A stretch of 64,000 nucleotides of DNA from Nucisporomicrobium flavum (GTDB lineage: Bacteria > Actinomycetota > Actinomycetes > Mycobacteriales > Micromonosporaceae). Both the position numbers and the translations under genes were made by a program. The stretch is taken from the NCBI RefSeq assembly GCF_016464385.1, contig NZ_JADMLH010000001.1:457431-521430 (forward strand). Reading direction: 5' to 3'. The notes under the pieces were generated by a model. The model was not told the DNA's origin. It searched no databases and was given only the letters and a program-made list of their open reading frames with translations. Positions 26,045 to 35,537 of this stretch are shown here, piece by piece; the first letter of the stretch is position 1, and every line of letters begins with the position of its first letter.

Positions 26045-27679
26045 CTAGTCCCGGGCCGGGCGGAAGCTGTCGAAGATCAATTGCAGGTCGTCGCGGTTCT
26101 CGGCCCAGTCGGCGTCGCGGGTCTGCCAGTAGATCCCGTACGCCTGATGCGCCGACGTCACGACCCCCCGGTTGTTGACGTGCTGGCGGGAGCCGCCGTC
26201 GAAGGTGAACTCCCAGTCGGCGGCCTTACGGAAGTAGCGCACCTCCCGAATGTGGATCTCGCGGTATCCGGGGAAGTCGCCGCGCGCCACCCGGTAGTCC
26301 GCCTTGCCCCGCCAGTCCCCGACCGGGTCCCACTGCGGCTCGTCGGTCTGGTCGATGCCGAGCACGCGGCCGGTGCTGTGGTCGCGGAAGTACACCATGG
26401 AGCCCTTGCGCGACCGGGTCCAGCCCTCCGGCACGTACAGGGCGAAGCCGGTCCGGTCGCGGTAGTCGCGCCAGCCCGCGGGCCGCCGCGGGAGCTGCCG
26501 GCCGGCCACGGTCGTCCGGGCCGCGGGTGACGACGCTGCGGTCACCGAGGGCGTCGCCGAGGGTTCACCGGCCGACGGGCTCGGTGCGGGAGTGCCCGCG
26601 GTGGTGGCGGCCGGTGGCGCCGGGGCCGAGGCGGCGGGCGGCTGCTGGGCCCCGGTGCGCCCGTCGTCGCGCGTGGCCAGCCAGCCGACCGTACCCGCGA
26701 GCAGGAGCACAACCACCAGCGCCGCCGCGACGAGCAGCCCGCGGCGGGAACGGCCGGCCCGCGGCGGCGCGGCCGGGGCCGGGGCAGCGGGAGAAACGGG
26801 AGCAGCGGGAGAAACCGGCGCGGCGACGGGCACGGACGGCACGGTGGCCACCGCCGCCGGCTCGGCCGCGGCCTCCTCGAGGCGGCGGCGGGTCTCCGCC
26901 ATGCCGATGCGTTCGGCCGCGTCCTTGCGGAGCAGCCCCTCCAGCACCGGTTGCAGCGGCCCGGCGCGCTGCGGCGGGTCGGGCTCGTCGGCGGCGAGGG
27001 CGGTGAGCGTCCCCAGAGCCGACGGACGGTGGAACGGCGAGCGTCCCTCCACGGCGGCGTACAGCGTGGCGCCCAGCGACCACAGGTCCGAGGCGGGCTC
27101 GGTGGTGCCGTCGCGGGCGCGTTCCGGCGCCATGTACTCCGGCGAGCCGAGCACGATCTCCGAGCTGGTCGTGACGATGCTGTCGCCGTCGATGGAGGCG
27201 ATGCCGAAGTCGGTCAGCACCACCCGGCCGTCCTGTCCGAGCAGGACGTTGGCGGGCTTCACGTCGCGGTGCCGTACGCCCTTGCGGTCGGCCGCCTCGA
27301 GCGCCGCCAGCACCTCGAGGCCGATCCGGGCCACCCGGCGCGGCTCCAGCGGGCCGTCCTCGCGCAGGACCTCCTGCAGCGACCGGGACGGCACGTACTC
27401 CATGACGATCCACGCGCGGCCGTCGTCCTCGAAGACGTCGTACACCTGGGCCACGTTGGGATGGCTGATCCGCGCCGCGGCCCGGGCCTCCTGCAGCATG
27501 CGCCGGTGCACGGCGTCGCGCTCGGCGGCGACCAGGTCGGCGGGCAGCAGGATCTCCTTGACCGCCACCTCGCGGTGCAGGACCTCGTCGCGGGCGACCC
27601 ACACCTGACCCATGCCGCCGACGCCCAGCGTCTCGCCGAGGAGGTACCTCCCGGCAACGGCGACGGATCCGGCAGTCAT
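26045..27679 (-). CDS. Membrane-anchored Ser/Thr protein kinase (Hanks type)
   Basis: 544 residues. The kinase domain is at about 8-265: glycine loop LGVGGMGQV, VAVKE lysine, catalytic loop HRDVKPANVLL, DFGIAS, and an activation segment with SPEYMAPERA. A Pro/Ala-rich juxtamembrane linker precedes one TM helix (about 310-330, GLLVAAALVVVLLLAGTVGW). Outside lies a Thr/Pro/Ser linker and a domain of about 150 residues (GWRDYRDRTGFALYVPEGW to DLQLIFDSFRP) resembling the PsbP/LpqN-like fold seen on other actinomycete kinases. No PASTA repeats. It likely couples an external cue to cytoplasmic phosphorylation; targets unknown. Confidence 0.92.
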   Translation of the reverse strand: MTAGSVAVAGRYLLGETLGVGGMGQVWVARDEVLHREVAVKEILLPADLVAAERDAVHRRMLQEARAAARISHPNVAQVYDVFEDDGRAWIVMEYVPSRSLQEVLREDGPLEPRRVARIGLEVLAALEAADRKGVRHRDVKPANVLLGQDGRVVLTDFGIASIDGDSIVTTSSEIVLGSPEYMAPERARDGTTEPASDLWSLGATLYAAVEGRSPFHRPSALGTLTALAADEPDPPQRAGPLQPVLEGLLRKDAAERIGMAETRRRLEEAAAEPAAVATVPSVPVAAPVSPAAPVSPAAPAPAAPPRAGRSRRGLLVAAALVVVLLLAGTVGWLATRDDGRTGAQQPPAASAPAPPAATTAGTPAPSPSAGEPSATPSVTAASSPAARTTVAGRQLPRRPAGWRDYRDRTGFALYVPEGWTRSRKGSMVYFRDHSTGRVLGIDQTDEPQWDPVGDWRGKADYRVARGDFPGYREIHIREVRYFRKAADWEFTFDGGSRQHVNNRGVVTSAHQAYGIYWQTRDADWAENRDDLQLIFDSFRPARD

Positions 27680-27790
27680 GCGGGCCGATATACCCCGGCC
27701 GGTGGCTTCCCGAACCGTTTGTCGGTCCGACCTTTACGGGGCACGTATCGACAGGTGAGCACGGCGTCGAACCGGGGTAGCCGGGTCCGC

Positions 27791-28195
27791 ATGACGACCA
27801 CCATCCGGACCATCCTCGGCTCCGCGCCGGCCGGCGACCTCGACGCCGACCGGCTCGCCATGCTGTCCGAGACCGTCATCGCCTGCGGGCAGACCTGCGC
27901 GGCCTGCGCGGACGCCTGCCTGGGCTCCGGCTTCGCCGCGGGCCTCACCGAGTGCATCGGGCTCGGCCTCGCCTGCGCCGACGTGTGCGCGACCACCGCC
28001 CGGGTTCTCGCCCGGCCCGACGGCCGGGACGCGGGAATCGTCCGGGCGCTGCTGGCGGCCTGCGTTGTGGCCAGCGCCGCCTGCGCCGACGAGTGCCGGC
28101 GGCAAGCCGACAACTACCGCCACTGCGCTACGTGCGCGCAGATGTGCCGCATCTGCGAGGAGCAGTGCCGCACCGCGCTGGCCGTGATCGGCTGA
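27791..28195 (+). CDS. Cysteine-rich four-helix bundle copper-storage-type protein (Csp/DUF326)
   Basis: 134 residues from ATG 27791. It contains 15 cysteines in CxxC and CxxxC spacings along four predicted amphipathic helices: CGQTCAACADAC, CIGLGLACADVC, CVVASAACADEC, and a last run with CATCAQMCRICEEQC. This is the pattern of Csp proteins, whose inward-facing cysteines bind many Cu(I) ions. There is no Tat or Sec signal, so it belongs with cytosolic Csp3-like forms. No copper regulator or ATPase gene is adjacent. The start lacks a clear SD. Confidence 0.85.
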   Translation: MTTTIRTILGSAPAGDLDADRLAMLSETVIACGQTCAACADACLGSGFAAGLTECIGLGLACADVCATTARVLARPDGRDAGIVRALLAACVVASAACADECRRQADNYRHCATCAQMCRICEEQCRTALAVIG

Positions 28196-28220
28196 GCCCC
28201 TCGGCGCTACGCTTCCCGGC

Positions 28221-29207
28221 GTGGATGACCTTGGGTACGCCCGCAGCCGCGCCGACGAGCTGGGCGGGCGGTTCTGCGTGACCTTCGTCAAGGGCGTGGA
28301 CGAGCGCGAGGCGCTGGCACGGATGGGTGCGTACCCGGACACCGTCGCCGAGCGTGCCGGGGCCGAGCTGACGGGTCACGCGGCCGCGCTCACCGCGGAC
28401 CGCTGGACGCTGGTGATCGAGCCCGGTGGCACGGCCGGGTCCGATCACGTGCTGCTGGAGGCGGTCTCGCGCGGCACGGAGGCGGTGTCGGTGCTGCGCG
28501 ACGATACGGCCACGCCGCGGTTCACGTACGCGGTCAAGGGCACGACCACCGTCGCGTTCGACCCGTCGTTCCCCTCTCCCGAGGTGACGTGGGGCACCGA
28601 TCCGGGCCTGCTGCAGCACCTCATGCAGGCGGTCGGGCTGCGCGAGCCGGCCGGCGAGGACGAGGAGACGTGGCGCGACGCCGAGGCGAGGTCGCTGGTG
28701 CTGGCGCAGCGGATCACCGGCGTACGGGTGCCGGAGGGTGCCCTGGAGCGGCCGCGACTGTCGGCGCGGATCGAGCCCTGGTTCGTGGGCCCGGCGCGCC
28801 CGGCCGACCTGCTGCGGCCCGGTCCCCGGTTCGCCGACCTGTTCGCCGCCGCCCAGGCCGCGCCGGACGAGGGCAAGCGGGCGGTCGCCGTCGCGGAGGT
28901 ACGCCGCCTGGCCGGCCTGCTCGGCGTCGCGGACACCCCCGGGCTGGCGGCGGCCCTCGACGACGCCGCGCGCGGGGCGGGCCGCCCGGTGCCGGTGGAC
29001 TCCGAGCTGGGCCACCACGTCCGGGCCTGGCTCGAGGCCGGCGACGAAGGGCTGGGTCTGCTCACGGCGGCGTTGCGCGGCGTGCTGGACCGCGATGCCG
29101 AGGTGGCCTTGCGGGCCGCGCTGCGGCCGTTGCGGGCGGGTGGCTCGCTGTTCGACCTGGACGAGGCCCGCGAGGCCGTCACGGCGTCGCTGCGGGTTTC
29201 CTCCTAG
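28221..29207 (+). CDS. DUF6461-containing protein
   Basis: 328 residues from GTG 28221. The N-terminal half (about 1-190) matches the DUF6461 pattern: CVTFVKGVDEREALARMGAY, then a beta-rich core with WTLVIEPGG and a TYAVKGTTTVAFDP segment ending with W and acidic residues. The C-terminal half (about 200-328) is helical, Ala/Arg/Leu-rich and unassigned. Function unknown. Its TAG overlaps the stop of the convergent dioxygenase gene within a shared CTAG. Confidence 0.65.
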   Translation: MDDLGYARSRADELGGRFCVTFVKGVDEREALARMGAYPDTVAERAGAELTGHAAALTADRWTLVIEPGGTAGSDHVLLEAVSRGTEAVSVLRDDTATPRFTYAVKGTTTVAFDPSFPSPEVTWGTDPGLLQHLMQAVGLREPAGEDEETWRDAEARSLVLAQRITGVRVPEGALERPRLSARIEPWFVGPARPADLLRPGPRFADLFAAAQAAPDEGKRAVAVAEVRRLAGLLGVADTPGLAAALDDAARGAGRPVPVDSELGHHVRAWLEAGDEGLGLLTAALRGVLDRDAEVALRAALRPLRAGGSLFDLDEAREAVTASLRVSS

Positions 29208-30064
29208 CGGGGCGGGCCTATGGGGATGTCGCCGCGCAGCGTGATGCGGTGCATGACGCGCCGCTGCGTGCCGTAGTCGCGGTTGGCGTAGTGGGCGGTG
29301 CTGCGGTTGTCCCACATGGCCACGTCGCCCGTACGCCACCGGTGCCGCACGATGTGCTCGGGCTTGGTGAGGTGGGCGTACAGCAGGTCGAGGATCGCGC
29401 GGCTCTCGAACTCGGACACCCCGGTGATGTGCGAGGTGAAACCGGGGTTGACGAAGATGCCTTTGCGGCCGGTCTCCGGGTGGACCCGGATCACCGGATG
29501 CTCGACCGGGTCGAGGCGGGTGACGAGCTCGCCGTCCCACTCGTTGCCCTGCCCGCCGCGGCGCTGGGCCAGGTAGTAGCCGAACTCCCGGTTGCCGTCG
29601 TGCACCGCGGTCAGCCCGTCCACGAGCCGCTGCACCGCCGGGGTGAGCGACTCGTACGCCAGCTGAGCGTCGGCCCAGTTCGTGTCGCCCCCGGACGGCG
29701 GCAGCGTCACCGCGCGCAGGATCGAGCCCAGCGGCGGGCGTTTCATGAACGTCACGTCGGTGTGCCACACGTCGGCGAAGCCGTTGTCGGCGCTGTCGAG
29801 GGCGTACACCTCGGGGTGGTCGGCGTCCACGCCACCGACGACGGGGTGGCTGGCGGTGAGCTCGCCGATGCGCCGGCCCAGGTCGACCTGGCCGTCGTCG
29901 TCGAGGCGCTGGTCGCGGAAGAACAGCACCTTGCGGTCGACGAGCGCGGCCCGTACCGCGAGGACCTCCTCGTCGGTGGCGCTCGCCAGGTCGAGGCCGT
30001 GCACCACGGCGCCGAAGTGCGGGCCGAGGGGTTCGAGCTGCAGCTCGGTCAGCGTGGCTGTCAT
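29204..30064 (-). CDS. TauD/TfdA-family Fe(II)/2-oxoglutarate dioxygenase
   Basis: 286 residues. The iron-binding triad is visible: H101 and D103 in WHTDVTF and the distal His (about 258) in STAHYANRD, with the 2-oxoglutarate-binding Arg shortly after (HRITLRG). TauD-type enzymes hydroxylate taurine or other sulfonates, releasing sulfite. Its start overlaps the ATPase stop (ATGA), placing it last in a sulfonate-uptake operon. Taurine versus alkylsulfonate or sulfate ester cannot be decided from sequence. Confidence 0.88.
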   Translation of the reverse strand: MTATLTELQLEPLGPHFGAVVHGLDLASATDEEVLAVRAALVDRKVLFFRDQRLDDDGQVDLGRRIGELTASHPVVGGVDADHPEVYALDSADNGFADVWHTDVTFMKRPPLGSILRAVTLPPSGGDTNWADAQLAYESLTPAVQRLVDGLTAVHDGNREFGYYLAQRRGGQGNEWDGELVTRLDPVEHPVIRVHPETGRKGIFVNPGFTSHITGVSEFESRAILDLLYAHLTKPEHIVRHRWRTGDVAMWDNRSTAHYANRDYGTQRRVMHRITLRGDIPIGPPR

Positions 30065-30843
30065 GCGGCTACTCCTTCTTCACGCGCGGTGGCGGCCTCG
30101 CGGACGGCGTGGCCGATCTGGCTGCGCAGGGCGGCGTACTCGGGCAGCCCGCGCAGTTCGTCGGGCGCGAGGCCGGTGCGGGGCAGACCGACGCTCAGGT
30201 CGAGCGCGACGCGGCCGGGCCGGGCGGTGAGCACGACGACGCGGCTGCCGAGGAACACCGCCTCGTCGACGCTGTGGGTGACGAAGACACAGGTGCGCCC
30301 GGTCTCGGCGCTGACCCGCCGCAGGTCCTCCTGCAGGCGCTCGCGGGTGAGCGCGTCCAGCGCGGCGAACGGCTCGTCGAGCAGCAGCAGCGGGTTGTCC
30401 ACGGCCAGGGCCCGGGCGATCGCGACGCGCTGCTGCTGGCCGCCGGAGATCTGCCAGGTGCGCCGGTGCGCCACGTCGTGCAGGCCGACCCGGGCGAGCA
30501 GCTCGTCGACCCGGTCGGTGGGCAGCCCGGCGTAGCGCAGGGCGAGCGCGACGTTGCCGCCGACGGTCTTCCACGGGAACAGCCGGGGCTGCTGGAACAC
30601 CAGTCCCGCGCCGCGCCCCGGTACGGGCGGCCGCCCGCCGGCGAGCACGGTGCCCTCGGTGGGCTCCTCGAAGCCTGCGATGAGCCGTAGCAGCGTGCTC
30701 TTGCCGCAACCGGAGGCGCCGACCAGCACGAGGAACTCCCCCGCCGGCACGGTCAGGTCGACCGGGCCGACCGCGGTGACGTCGCCGTACGCGTGCCGGA
30801 CGCCGTCGAGGAGGACCGCGGGTCCGGGCTCAGCCGAGGACAT
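30061..30843 (-). CDS. ABC transporter ATPase (SsuB/TauB type)
   Basis: 260 residues. Walker A GASGCGKST (about 39-47), signature SGGQQQRV (about 135-142), Walker B LLLLDEPF (about 152-159) and the switch His in VFVTHSVDEA are all intact. It hydrolyses ATP to drive the permease at 31867-32730. The gene overlaps the binding-protein gene by 14 bases and the dioxygenase gene by 4. Confidence 0.92.
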   Translation of the reverse strand: MSSAEPGPAVLLDGVRHAYGDVTAVGPVDLTVPAGEFLVLVGASGCGKSTLLRLIAGFEEPTEGTVLAGGRPPVPGRGAGLVFQQPRLFPWKTVGGNVALALRYAGLPTDRVDELLARVGLHDVAHRRTWQISGGQQQRVAIARALAVDNPLLLLDEPFAALDALTRERLQEDLRRVSAETGRTCVFVTHSVDEAVFLGSRVVVLTARPGRVALDLSVGLPRTGLAPDELRGLPEYAALRSQIGHAVREAATAREEGVAA

Positions 30844-31858
30844 CGGGAAGGCCCTTGACGTAGATGGCCTTCTCGACGGCGGCCCGGTCGGGTACGGCGT
30901 CGATCTTCTGCTGTCCCTTGAGGAACTCGGCGGCGCTGAGCAGGTTGTCGGCGAGCTTGCCCACCTTCGCCTCGGTGCCGAGCCACTCGTCGGTGGCGAG
31001 GTCGGCGGGCTTGAGGTAGACGCCCTGGCTGAGCTGCTTCTGCGTGTCCTCGGGGCTGAGGTTGAGCTCCTGCCCGATGGCCTTGGACGCGGCGGCGGGG
31101 TCGCTCGCGATGAGGTTGAGCGCCTGCGACTCGGCCTTGCGCCACGCGTCCACGGCGTCCGGGTGGGCCTGGGCGAACGCGGTGGAGACCACGCCGAGGT
31201 CCAGGGTGGGCTTGCCGGCGGTGGCGAGCTGGCGGCTGGTGATGAGGACCTTGCCGGTCTTCTTCAGCTCGTCGAGCGACGGCAGCCAGGAGTACGCGGC
31301 GTCGAGGTCGCCGCGGGTCCACGCGGCGAGGATGTCCTGCGGCTCGAGGTCGACGATGGTCACCTCGGACTCCTTGACGCCGGCCTTGTCGAGGGCGGCG
31401 AGCAGGCTGTAGTGCGCCGTCGACGCGAACGGCACGCCGACCTTCTTGCCGCGCAGCCCGGGCACGTCACTGACGCCGCTGCCGTTGCGGGCGACGAGCG
31501 CCTCGTTGTCCCCGGCGACGTCGAGCACGAACGCCACCTGGTACGGGATGGTCAGCGGCGCCGAGAGCCCGCGGGCCACCGGGCTGGAGCCGATCGCCGC
31601 GATGTCCAGGCTCTTGGCCACGAACGCGGTGTTGATGCTCGCGCCGGAGTCGAACTTCGTCCAAGTGATCTTGTAATCCGGCAGCGCCTTCTCGAGCAGC
31701 CCCTGGTTCTTGACGATCAGGTCGCCGCTGGGGAACGCCTGGTACGCGATGCGGATAGTCTTGTCCTGCGCGCCGGCGCCGCCGCTCGCGGCACCGTTGC
31801 CGCAGGCGGTCGTCGCGAGCAGGAGCGCGGCGGCGAGGGCGGTGAGCAGTTTCTTCAT
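30830..31858 (-). CDS. Sulfonate/taurine-type ABC substrate-binding lipoprotein
   Basis: 342 residues. The signal peptide has lipobox TTACG (Cys at about 19). The mature protein has the SsuA/TauA layout (IRIAYQAFPSGDLIVKNQG, then GSSPVARGL and GLRGKKVGVPFASTAHYSLL). Binds the ligand outside the membrane for the adjacent permease. Operon order permease - binding protein - ATPase - dioxygenase supports sulfonate sulfur scavenging. Confidence 0.88.
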   Translation of the reverse strand: MKKLLTALAAALLLATTACGNGAASGGAGAQDKTIRIAYQAFPSGDLIVKNQGLLEKALPDYKITWTKFDSGASINTAFVAKSLDIAAIGSSPVARGLSAPLTIPYQVAFVLDVAGDNEALVARNGSGVSDVPGLRGKKVGVPFASTAHYSLLAALDKAGVKESEVTIVDLEPQDILAAWTRGDLDAAYSWLPSLDELKKTGKVLITSRQLATAGKPTLDLGVVSTAFAQAHPDAVDAWRKAESQALNLIASDPAAASKAIGQELNLSPEDTQKQLSQGVYLKPADLATDEWLGTEAKVGKLADNLLSAAEFLKGQQKIDAVPDRAAVEKAIYVKGLPDVLG

Positions 31859-31866
31859 GGGGTTCC

Positions 31867-32730
31867 TTAACTACGGCCGCGCCACGGGATCAGCCGGTTC
31901 TCGGCGGTCCGCAGCAGGGCGTCGATGAGCAGGCCGGAGAGGCCGATGGCGAAGAGGCCGAGCACGACCACGTCGGTCTGCGAGTAGCGCTGGGCGTCGC
32001 GGATCATGCCGCCGATGCCGGGCACGCCGTTGATGGTCTCGGCGGCGACCACCGAGGAGTACGCGACGCCGACGGCGATCCGGATGCCGGTGAAGATCTC
32101 CGGCAGCGCGTGCGGCAGGACGACGTCACGGACGGTCTGCGCCCGGGAGGCGCCGAGCGCGCGGGCCGCCTCGACGAGGCCGGTGGGCGCGGACAGCACG
32201 GCGGAGGCGGTCGCGACGGCGACCGGCGGCAGGGCGGCGATCGACAGCAGCCACAGCTTCGGCGTCTCGTCGATGCCGAACCAGATGATGAAGAGGCTGA
32301 AGTACGCCAGGGGCGGCAGCGCGCGGATGAACGTGACCACCGGCTCGGTGACGATGCGGATCCAGCTCACGGTGCCCATGACCACGCCGAGCACCAGGCC
32401 GGCGGCGACGCCGATCACCGAGCCGACGAGGATCCGGCGCAGGCTGACGCCCAGGTGCTCGACGAGCAGGTGGCCGCTGTAGCCGCGGACGCCGTCGTGG
32501 GTGCTCGAGGTGACGATCAGCTGGTGCCAGACGGCCGCCGGGGCCGGGATGAAGGCCGGGTTGCGCATCAGCCGGGCGGTGAGCTCCCAGAGGGCGTAGA
32601 GCACGAGCAGGGAGACAACGCGCAGCAGGATGCGGCGCCGGCGCGCGGCACCGGAGTCACGGGCGGGCCGGGCGGCGCCGGGCGTGGGAGCGGTGGCCGG
32701 CGGGGCCGGGGCGGTGAGCGTCACCCCCAT
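31867..32730 (-). CDS. ABC transporter permease (SsuC/TauC type)
   Basis: 287 residues. The first 35 residues are Ala/Pro-rich and cytoplasmic, followed by about six TM helices. The EAA-loop motif LVEAARALGASRAQTVRDVV is near 185-205 and VPGIGGMI near 245. First gene of the four-gene operon 32730 to 29204. The 56 bases upstream (32731-32786) contain a TATAAAG-like hexamer (minus strand, about 32750) that may be a -10 element. Confidence 0.9.
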   Translation of the reverse strand: MGVTLTAPAPPATAPTPGAARPARDSGAARRRRILLRVVSLLVLYALWELTARLMRNPAFIPAPAAVWHQLIVTSSTHDGVRGYSGHLLVEHLGVSLRRILVGSVIGVAAGLVLGVVMGTVSWIRIVTEPVVTFIRALPPLAYFSLFIIWFGIDETPKLWLLSIAALPPVAVATASAVLSAPTGLVEAARALGASRAQTVRDVVLPHALPEIFTGIRIAVGVAYSSVVAAETINGVPGIGGMIRDAQRYSQTDVVVLGLFAIGLSGLLIDALLRTAENRLIPWRGRS

Positions 32731-32786
32731 TGCCTACAGGATCGCTAGGCTTTATAGCAATACCCGTCCCGCGGGGCGGGCGCTCC

Positions 32787-33830
32787 CTAGCTGGTGGGCA
32801 CCTTCACCGCGCCGCTGAGGATGCGGTAGCGGGCCTTCTCCAGCCCCGCCCGGTACGGCCCGATCGCCGGGTTGGAGATCGCGTACCCCACGCCGTCGAC
32901 CTTGAGGTCGTACCGCTTGGCGCCGCCGGTGCGGTCCCCCTTGATGAACGCCTGGATCTCCTGGAAGACGCCGTTGTCCACGCGCTTGAGCATGGACGTG
33001 AGGATGCGGCCCTTCACGTCGGCGCCGGCGCTCGCGTACTGGTCGGAGTCCACGCCCACGGCCCAGGCGTCGCCGGCCGCGGCGACCGCCTCGAGCGCGC
33101 CCCCGCCGGAGCCCCCGGCGGCCGAGTACACGACGTCGGCACCCCCGCCGAGCAGCGCCTGCGCCGCCGCCTTGCCCTTCTCCGGCGAGCCGAAGCCGCT
33201 GAAGTCCGGCGGCTTGCTGAGGTAGCGCGCCTCGACGCGGATGCCGGGGTCGACACTGTGCACGCCGGCGGTGTACCCCGCCTCGAACTTGTGGATCAGC
33301 GGTACGTCGACACCGCCGATGAAGCCGACCCGCCCGCTCTTCGACGCCAGGCCCGCGGCCACCCCGACCAGGTACGAGCCCTGCTCCTCGGAGAACAGCA
33401 GCGACACCACGTTCTTCGCCTGCACCGAGTCGTCGTCGATGATGGCGAACAGCGTGCCGGGGAACTCCTTGGCGACCGTGCCGACGGCGCCGGCGTACAG
33501 GAACCCGACCGCGATGACCGGGTTGCTGCCGCCCTTGGCGAGCTCGCGGAGTACGGCCGCGCGCCCCTCGTCGGTCTCCGCCTTGGTGGTGGCCTCGGTC
33601 GCCTCGACGAGCAGTTCCTTCTTCGCCCGGTCCAGGCCCGCGCCCGCGGCGTCGTTGAAGCTCTTGTCGCCGCGACCCGCGCTGTCGTACGCGATGCCGA
33701 CGTGCACGCTCTCGCGGCCCAGCCCGGTCATGGCGTCGGTCGAGACGGTGACCGGCGCCGCGGCGCACGCCGACAGGGTGCCGACCGTGGCGGCGAGCAG
33801 CGCCGCGGTGATCCTCGTACGCATCTGCAT
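32787..33830 (-). CDS. BMP-family (PnrA/Med-like) substrate-binding lipoprotein
   Basis: 347 residues (alternative ATG two codons in). Signal peptide with lipobox TLSAC (Cys at about 22). The mature protein follows the BMP pattern: HVGIAYDSAGRGDKSFNDAA, then VGFLYAGAVGTVAKEFPG, LLFSEEQGSYLVGVAAG, and VGFIGGVDVPLIHKFEAGY. Related proteins bind nucleosides or act as receptors without a transporter. No BMP-type permease or ATPase is nearby; instead the gene lies two bases downstream of a chemoreceptor gene, so it may present a ligand to that receptor (inference). Confidence 0.85.
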   Translation of the reverse strand: MQMRTRITAALLAATVGTLSACAAAPVTVSTDAMTGLGRESVHVGIAYDSAGRGDKSFNDAAGAGLDRAKKELLVEATEATTKAETDEGRAAVLRELAKGGSNPVIAVGFLYAGAVGTVAKEFPGTLFAIIDDDSVQAKNVVSLLFSEEQGSYLVGVAAGLASKSGRVGFIGGVDVPLIHKFEAGYTAGVHSVDPGIRVEARYLSKPPDFSGFGSPEKGKAAAQALLGGGADVVYSAAGGSGGGALEAVAAAGDAWAVGVDSDQYASAGADVKGRILTSMLKRVDNGVFQEIQAFIKGDRTGGAKRYDLKVDGVGYAISNPAIGPYRAGLEKARYRILSGAVKVPTS

Positions 33831-33832
33831 CC

Positions 33833-35437
33833 TCAGTACCGGAACTGCCCGACGGCGTCGCGCAGGGTGGTGGACATGCGGGTCAGCTCGGCGGCGGCCT
33901 CGCGGGCGCGGGTCACCTCGGCGGAGGTCGCCGACGTCGCCGCCGCCACCGCACGGATGTTCTCGGCGATGCTGGCCGTACCGCTGGAGGCGGCGACCGC
34001 ACCGCGGTTCATCTCGCCGGTGGTGGCGGTCTGCTCCTCCACCGCGCCGGCGATGCTGGTCTGGTAGTCGCTGATGCGCCGGATGGTCCCGCCGATCTGC
34101 GCGATCGCCGTGACCGCCGCCTCGGTGTCGCTCTGGATGGCCCGGACCAGCCCGTCGATCTCCTCGGCCGCCCGGGCGCTCTCCTGGGCCAGGTCCTTGA
34201 CCTCGCCGGCGACGACCGCGAAGCCCTTACCCATCTCACCGGCCCGGGCCGCCTCGATGGTGGCGTTGAGCGCCAGCAGGTTGGTCTGCGCGGCGATGCT
34301 CGTGATCAGGCGTACGGCGTCGCCGATGGCCGACGACGAGGCGCCCAGGTTCGCCACGGTGCCGTTCGCGGTCTCGGCGCCGGTGACCGCCTGGGCGGCG
34401 ACCTCCGCGGCGGCGACGGCGGCCCGGGCGATCTCCTGGATGGAGATACCCATCTCCTCCGAGCCCGCGGCCATCGTGTCGACGTTGTGGTTGACGTCCT
34501 CCGCCGCGCCGGCCACCAGGTCGGCCTGCAGCGAGGTGTCGGTGACCGCCTGGGTGAACGCGGCGGAGACGGCGTCGAGCTCGGCGGAGGTGCGGGCCAG
34601 CCCGTCGGCCTGCTCGGCGACGTCGGAGACGATGGCGCGTACCGACGAGACGGCCTGTCCGAGCGCGGCCGACATCTGGGCCACCTCGTCGCGGCCCCCG
34701 GTCGCCGGGACGACGGTCAGGTCGCCGTCCGCGACCCGGCGCAGTGCGTCGCGGGCGGCGTGCACGGGACGCACGATGCTGCGCGTGACCACCACCGCGG
34801 ACGCGGCGCCGAGCAGCAGGGCCAGCGCGGTGGCGATTCCGATGGCCCACTGCGCGCGGGTGGCGTCGTCGGCGGAGGCGCGTACGGCCTGCACGCTGCG
34901 CGCGTCCACCGAACCGGCCAGCTTCTGGGCGGCCACCATGATGCGGTAGTAGCTGTTCCAGCTGTCGTACATGGCGATCTGGTCGGCGTTCCACAGCGCC
35001 TGCGGCGTGCCCGGCTTGTACGCGGCCACGAGCTTGTCGTTGACTTTGACGTACGTGCCCAGCTCCGCGCCCAGCTGCTGGAACAGGGCACGCTCGGCGG
35101 CGGTGAAGGCGCCCGCGTCGACCTGCCGCAGGAACTGCTGGAACGTGTCCCGCTCCTGCTGCCAGGCCTTGTACGCGACCGAGTCGCCACCCAGCGCCCG
35201 CGCGGCGCCGAGGCGGTAAACGTCGTTGATGTAGCCCGCCTGCCACCCGCTCAGCGTGGCGGCGTGGGTCTTGATCTCCTCGGCCTGCCGGGTGAGCACC
35301 TCGAGCCGGCGGACCTCGTTGGCCGAGGACCGCTGCTCGACGATGGTCGCGAAGGCCATCGCGGCGACGCCCAGCAGCAGCACGAGGACCGCGGCGAAGG
35401 CACCGACGAGCCGGGTGCCGATCGTGAACCGCCGCAC
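33833..35437 (-). CDS. Methyl-accepting chemotaxis-type signal transducer
   Basis: 534 residues from GTG 35437 (SD AAGGGA nine bases away). TM1 (about 9-33), a helical extracytoplasmic sensor (about 34-190), TM2 (about 193-215), HAMP (about 215-270) and the MCP signalling domain (about 275-530). The hairpin tip is conserved: [20 protein letters not shown] then [15 protein letters not shown], the CheA/CheW contact. No CheB/CheR docking pentapeptide at the end. It heads an operon with the BMP lipoprotein. No che genes are in the window. Confidence 0.9.
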   Translation of the reverse strand: MRRFTIGTRLVGAFAAVLVLLLGVAAMAFATIVEQRSSANEVRRLEVLTRQAEEIKTHAATLSGWQAGYINDVYRLGAARALGGDSVAYKAWQQERDTFQQFLRQVDAGAFTAAERALFQQLGAELGTYVKVNDKLVAAYKPGTPQALWNADQIAMYDSWNSYYRIMVAAQKLAGSVDARSVQAVRASADDATRAQWAIGIATALALLLGAASAVVVTRSIVRPVHAARDALRRVADGDLTVVPATGGRDEVAQMSAALGQAVSSVRAIVSDVAEQADGLARTSAELDAVSAAFTQAVTDTSLQADLVAGAAEDVNHNVDTMAAGSEEMGISIQEIARAAVAAAEVAAQAVTGAETANGTVANLGASSSAIGDAVRLITSIAAQTNLLALNATIEAARAGEMGKGFAVVAGEVKDLAQESARAAEEIDGLVRAIQSDTEAAVTAIAQIGGTIRRISDYQTSIAGAVEEQTATTGEMNRGAVAASSGTASIAENIRAVAAATSATSAEVTRAREAAAELTRMSTTLRDAVGQFRY

Positions 35438-35537
35438 GTGGGGATCCCTTCGGGACGTACCGGTGCGGCCGTGGTGCCGCCCGGGTTCCCCATTCGGCGC
35501 CCGGGGGGAGGACCTGAGAGGGGCCGGCTGTGATGGA

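Noticed and set aside
35438..35537. Possible c-di-GMP (GEMM) riboswitch before the chemoreceptor gene
   Set aside because: I looked for the conserved GEMM core and tetraloop receptor and could not find them; the leader is short and GC-rich.
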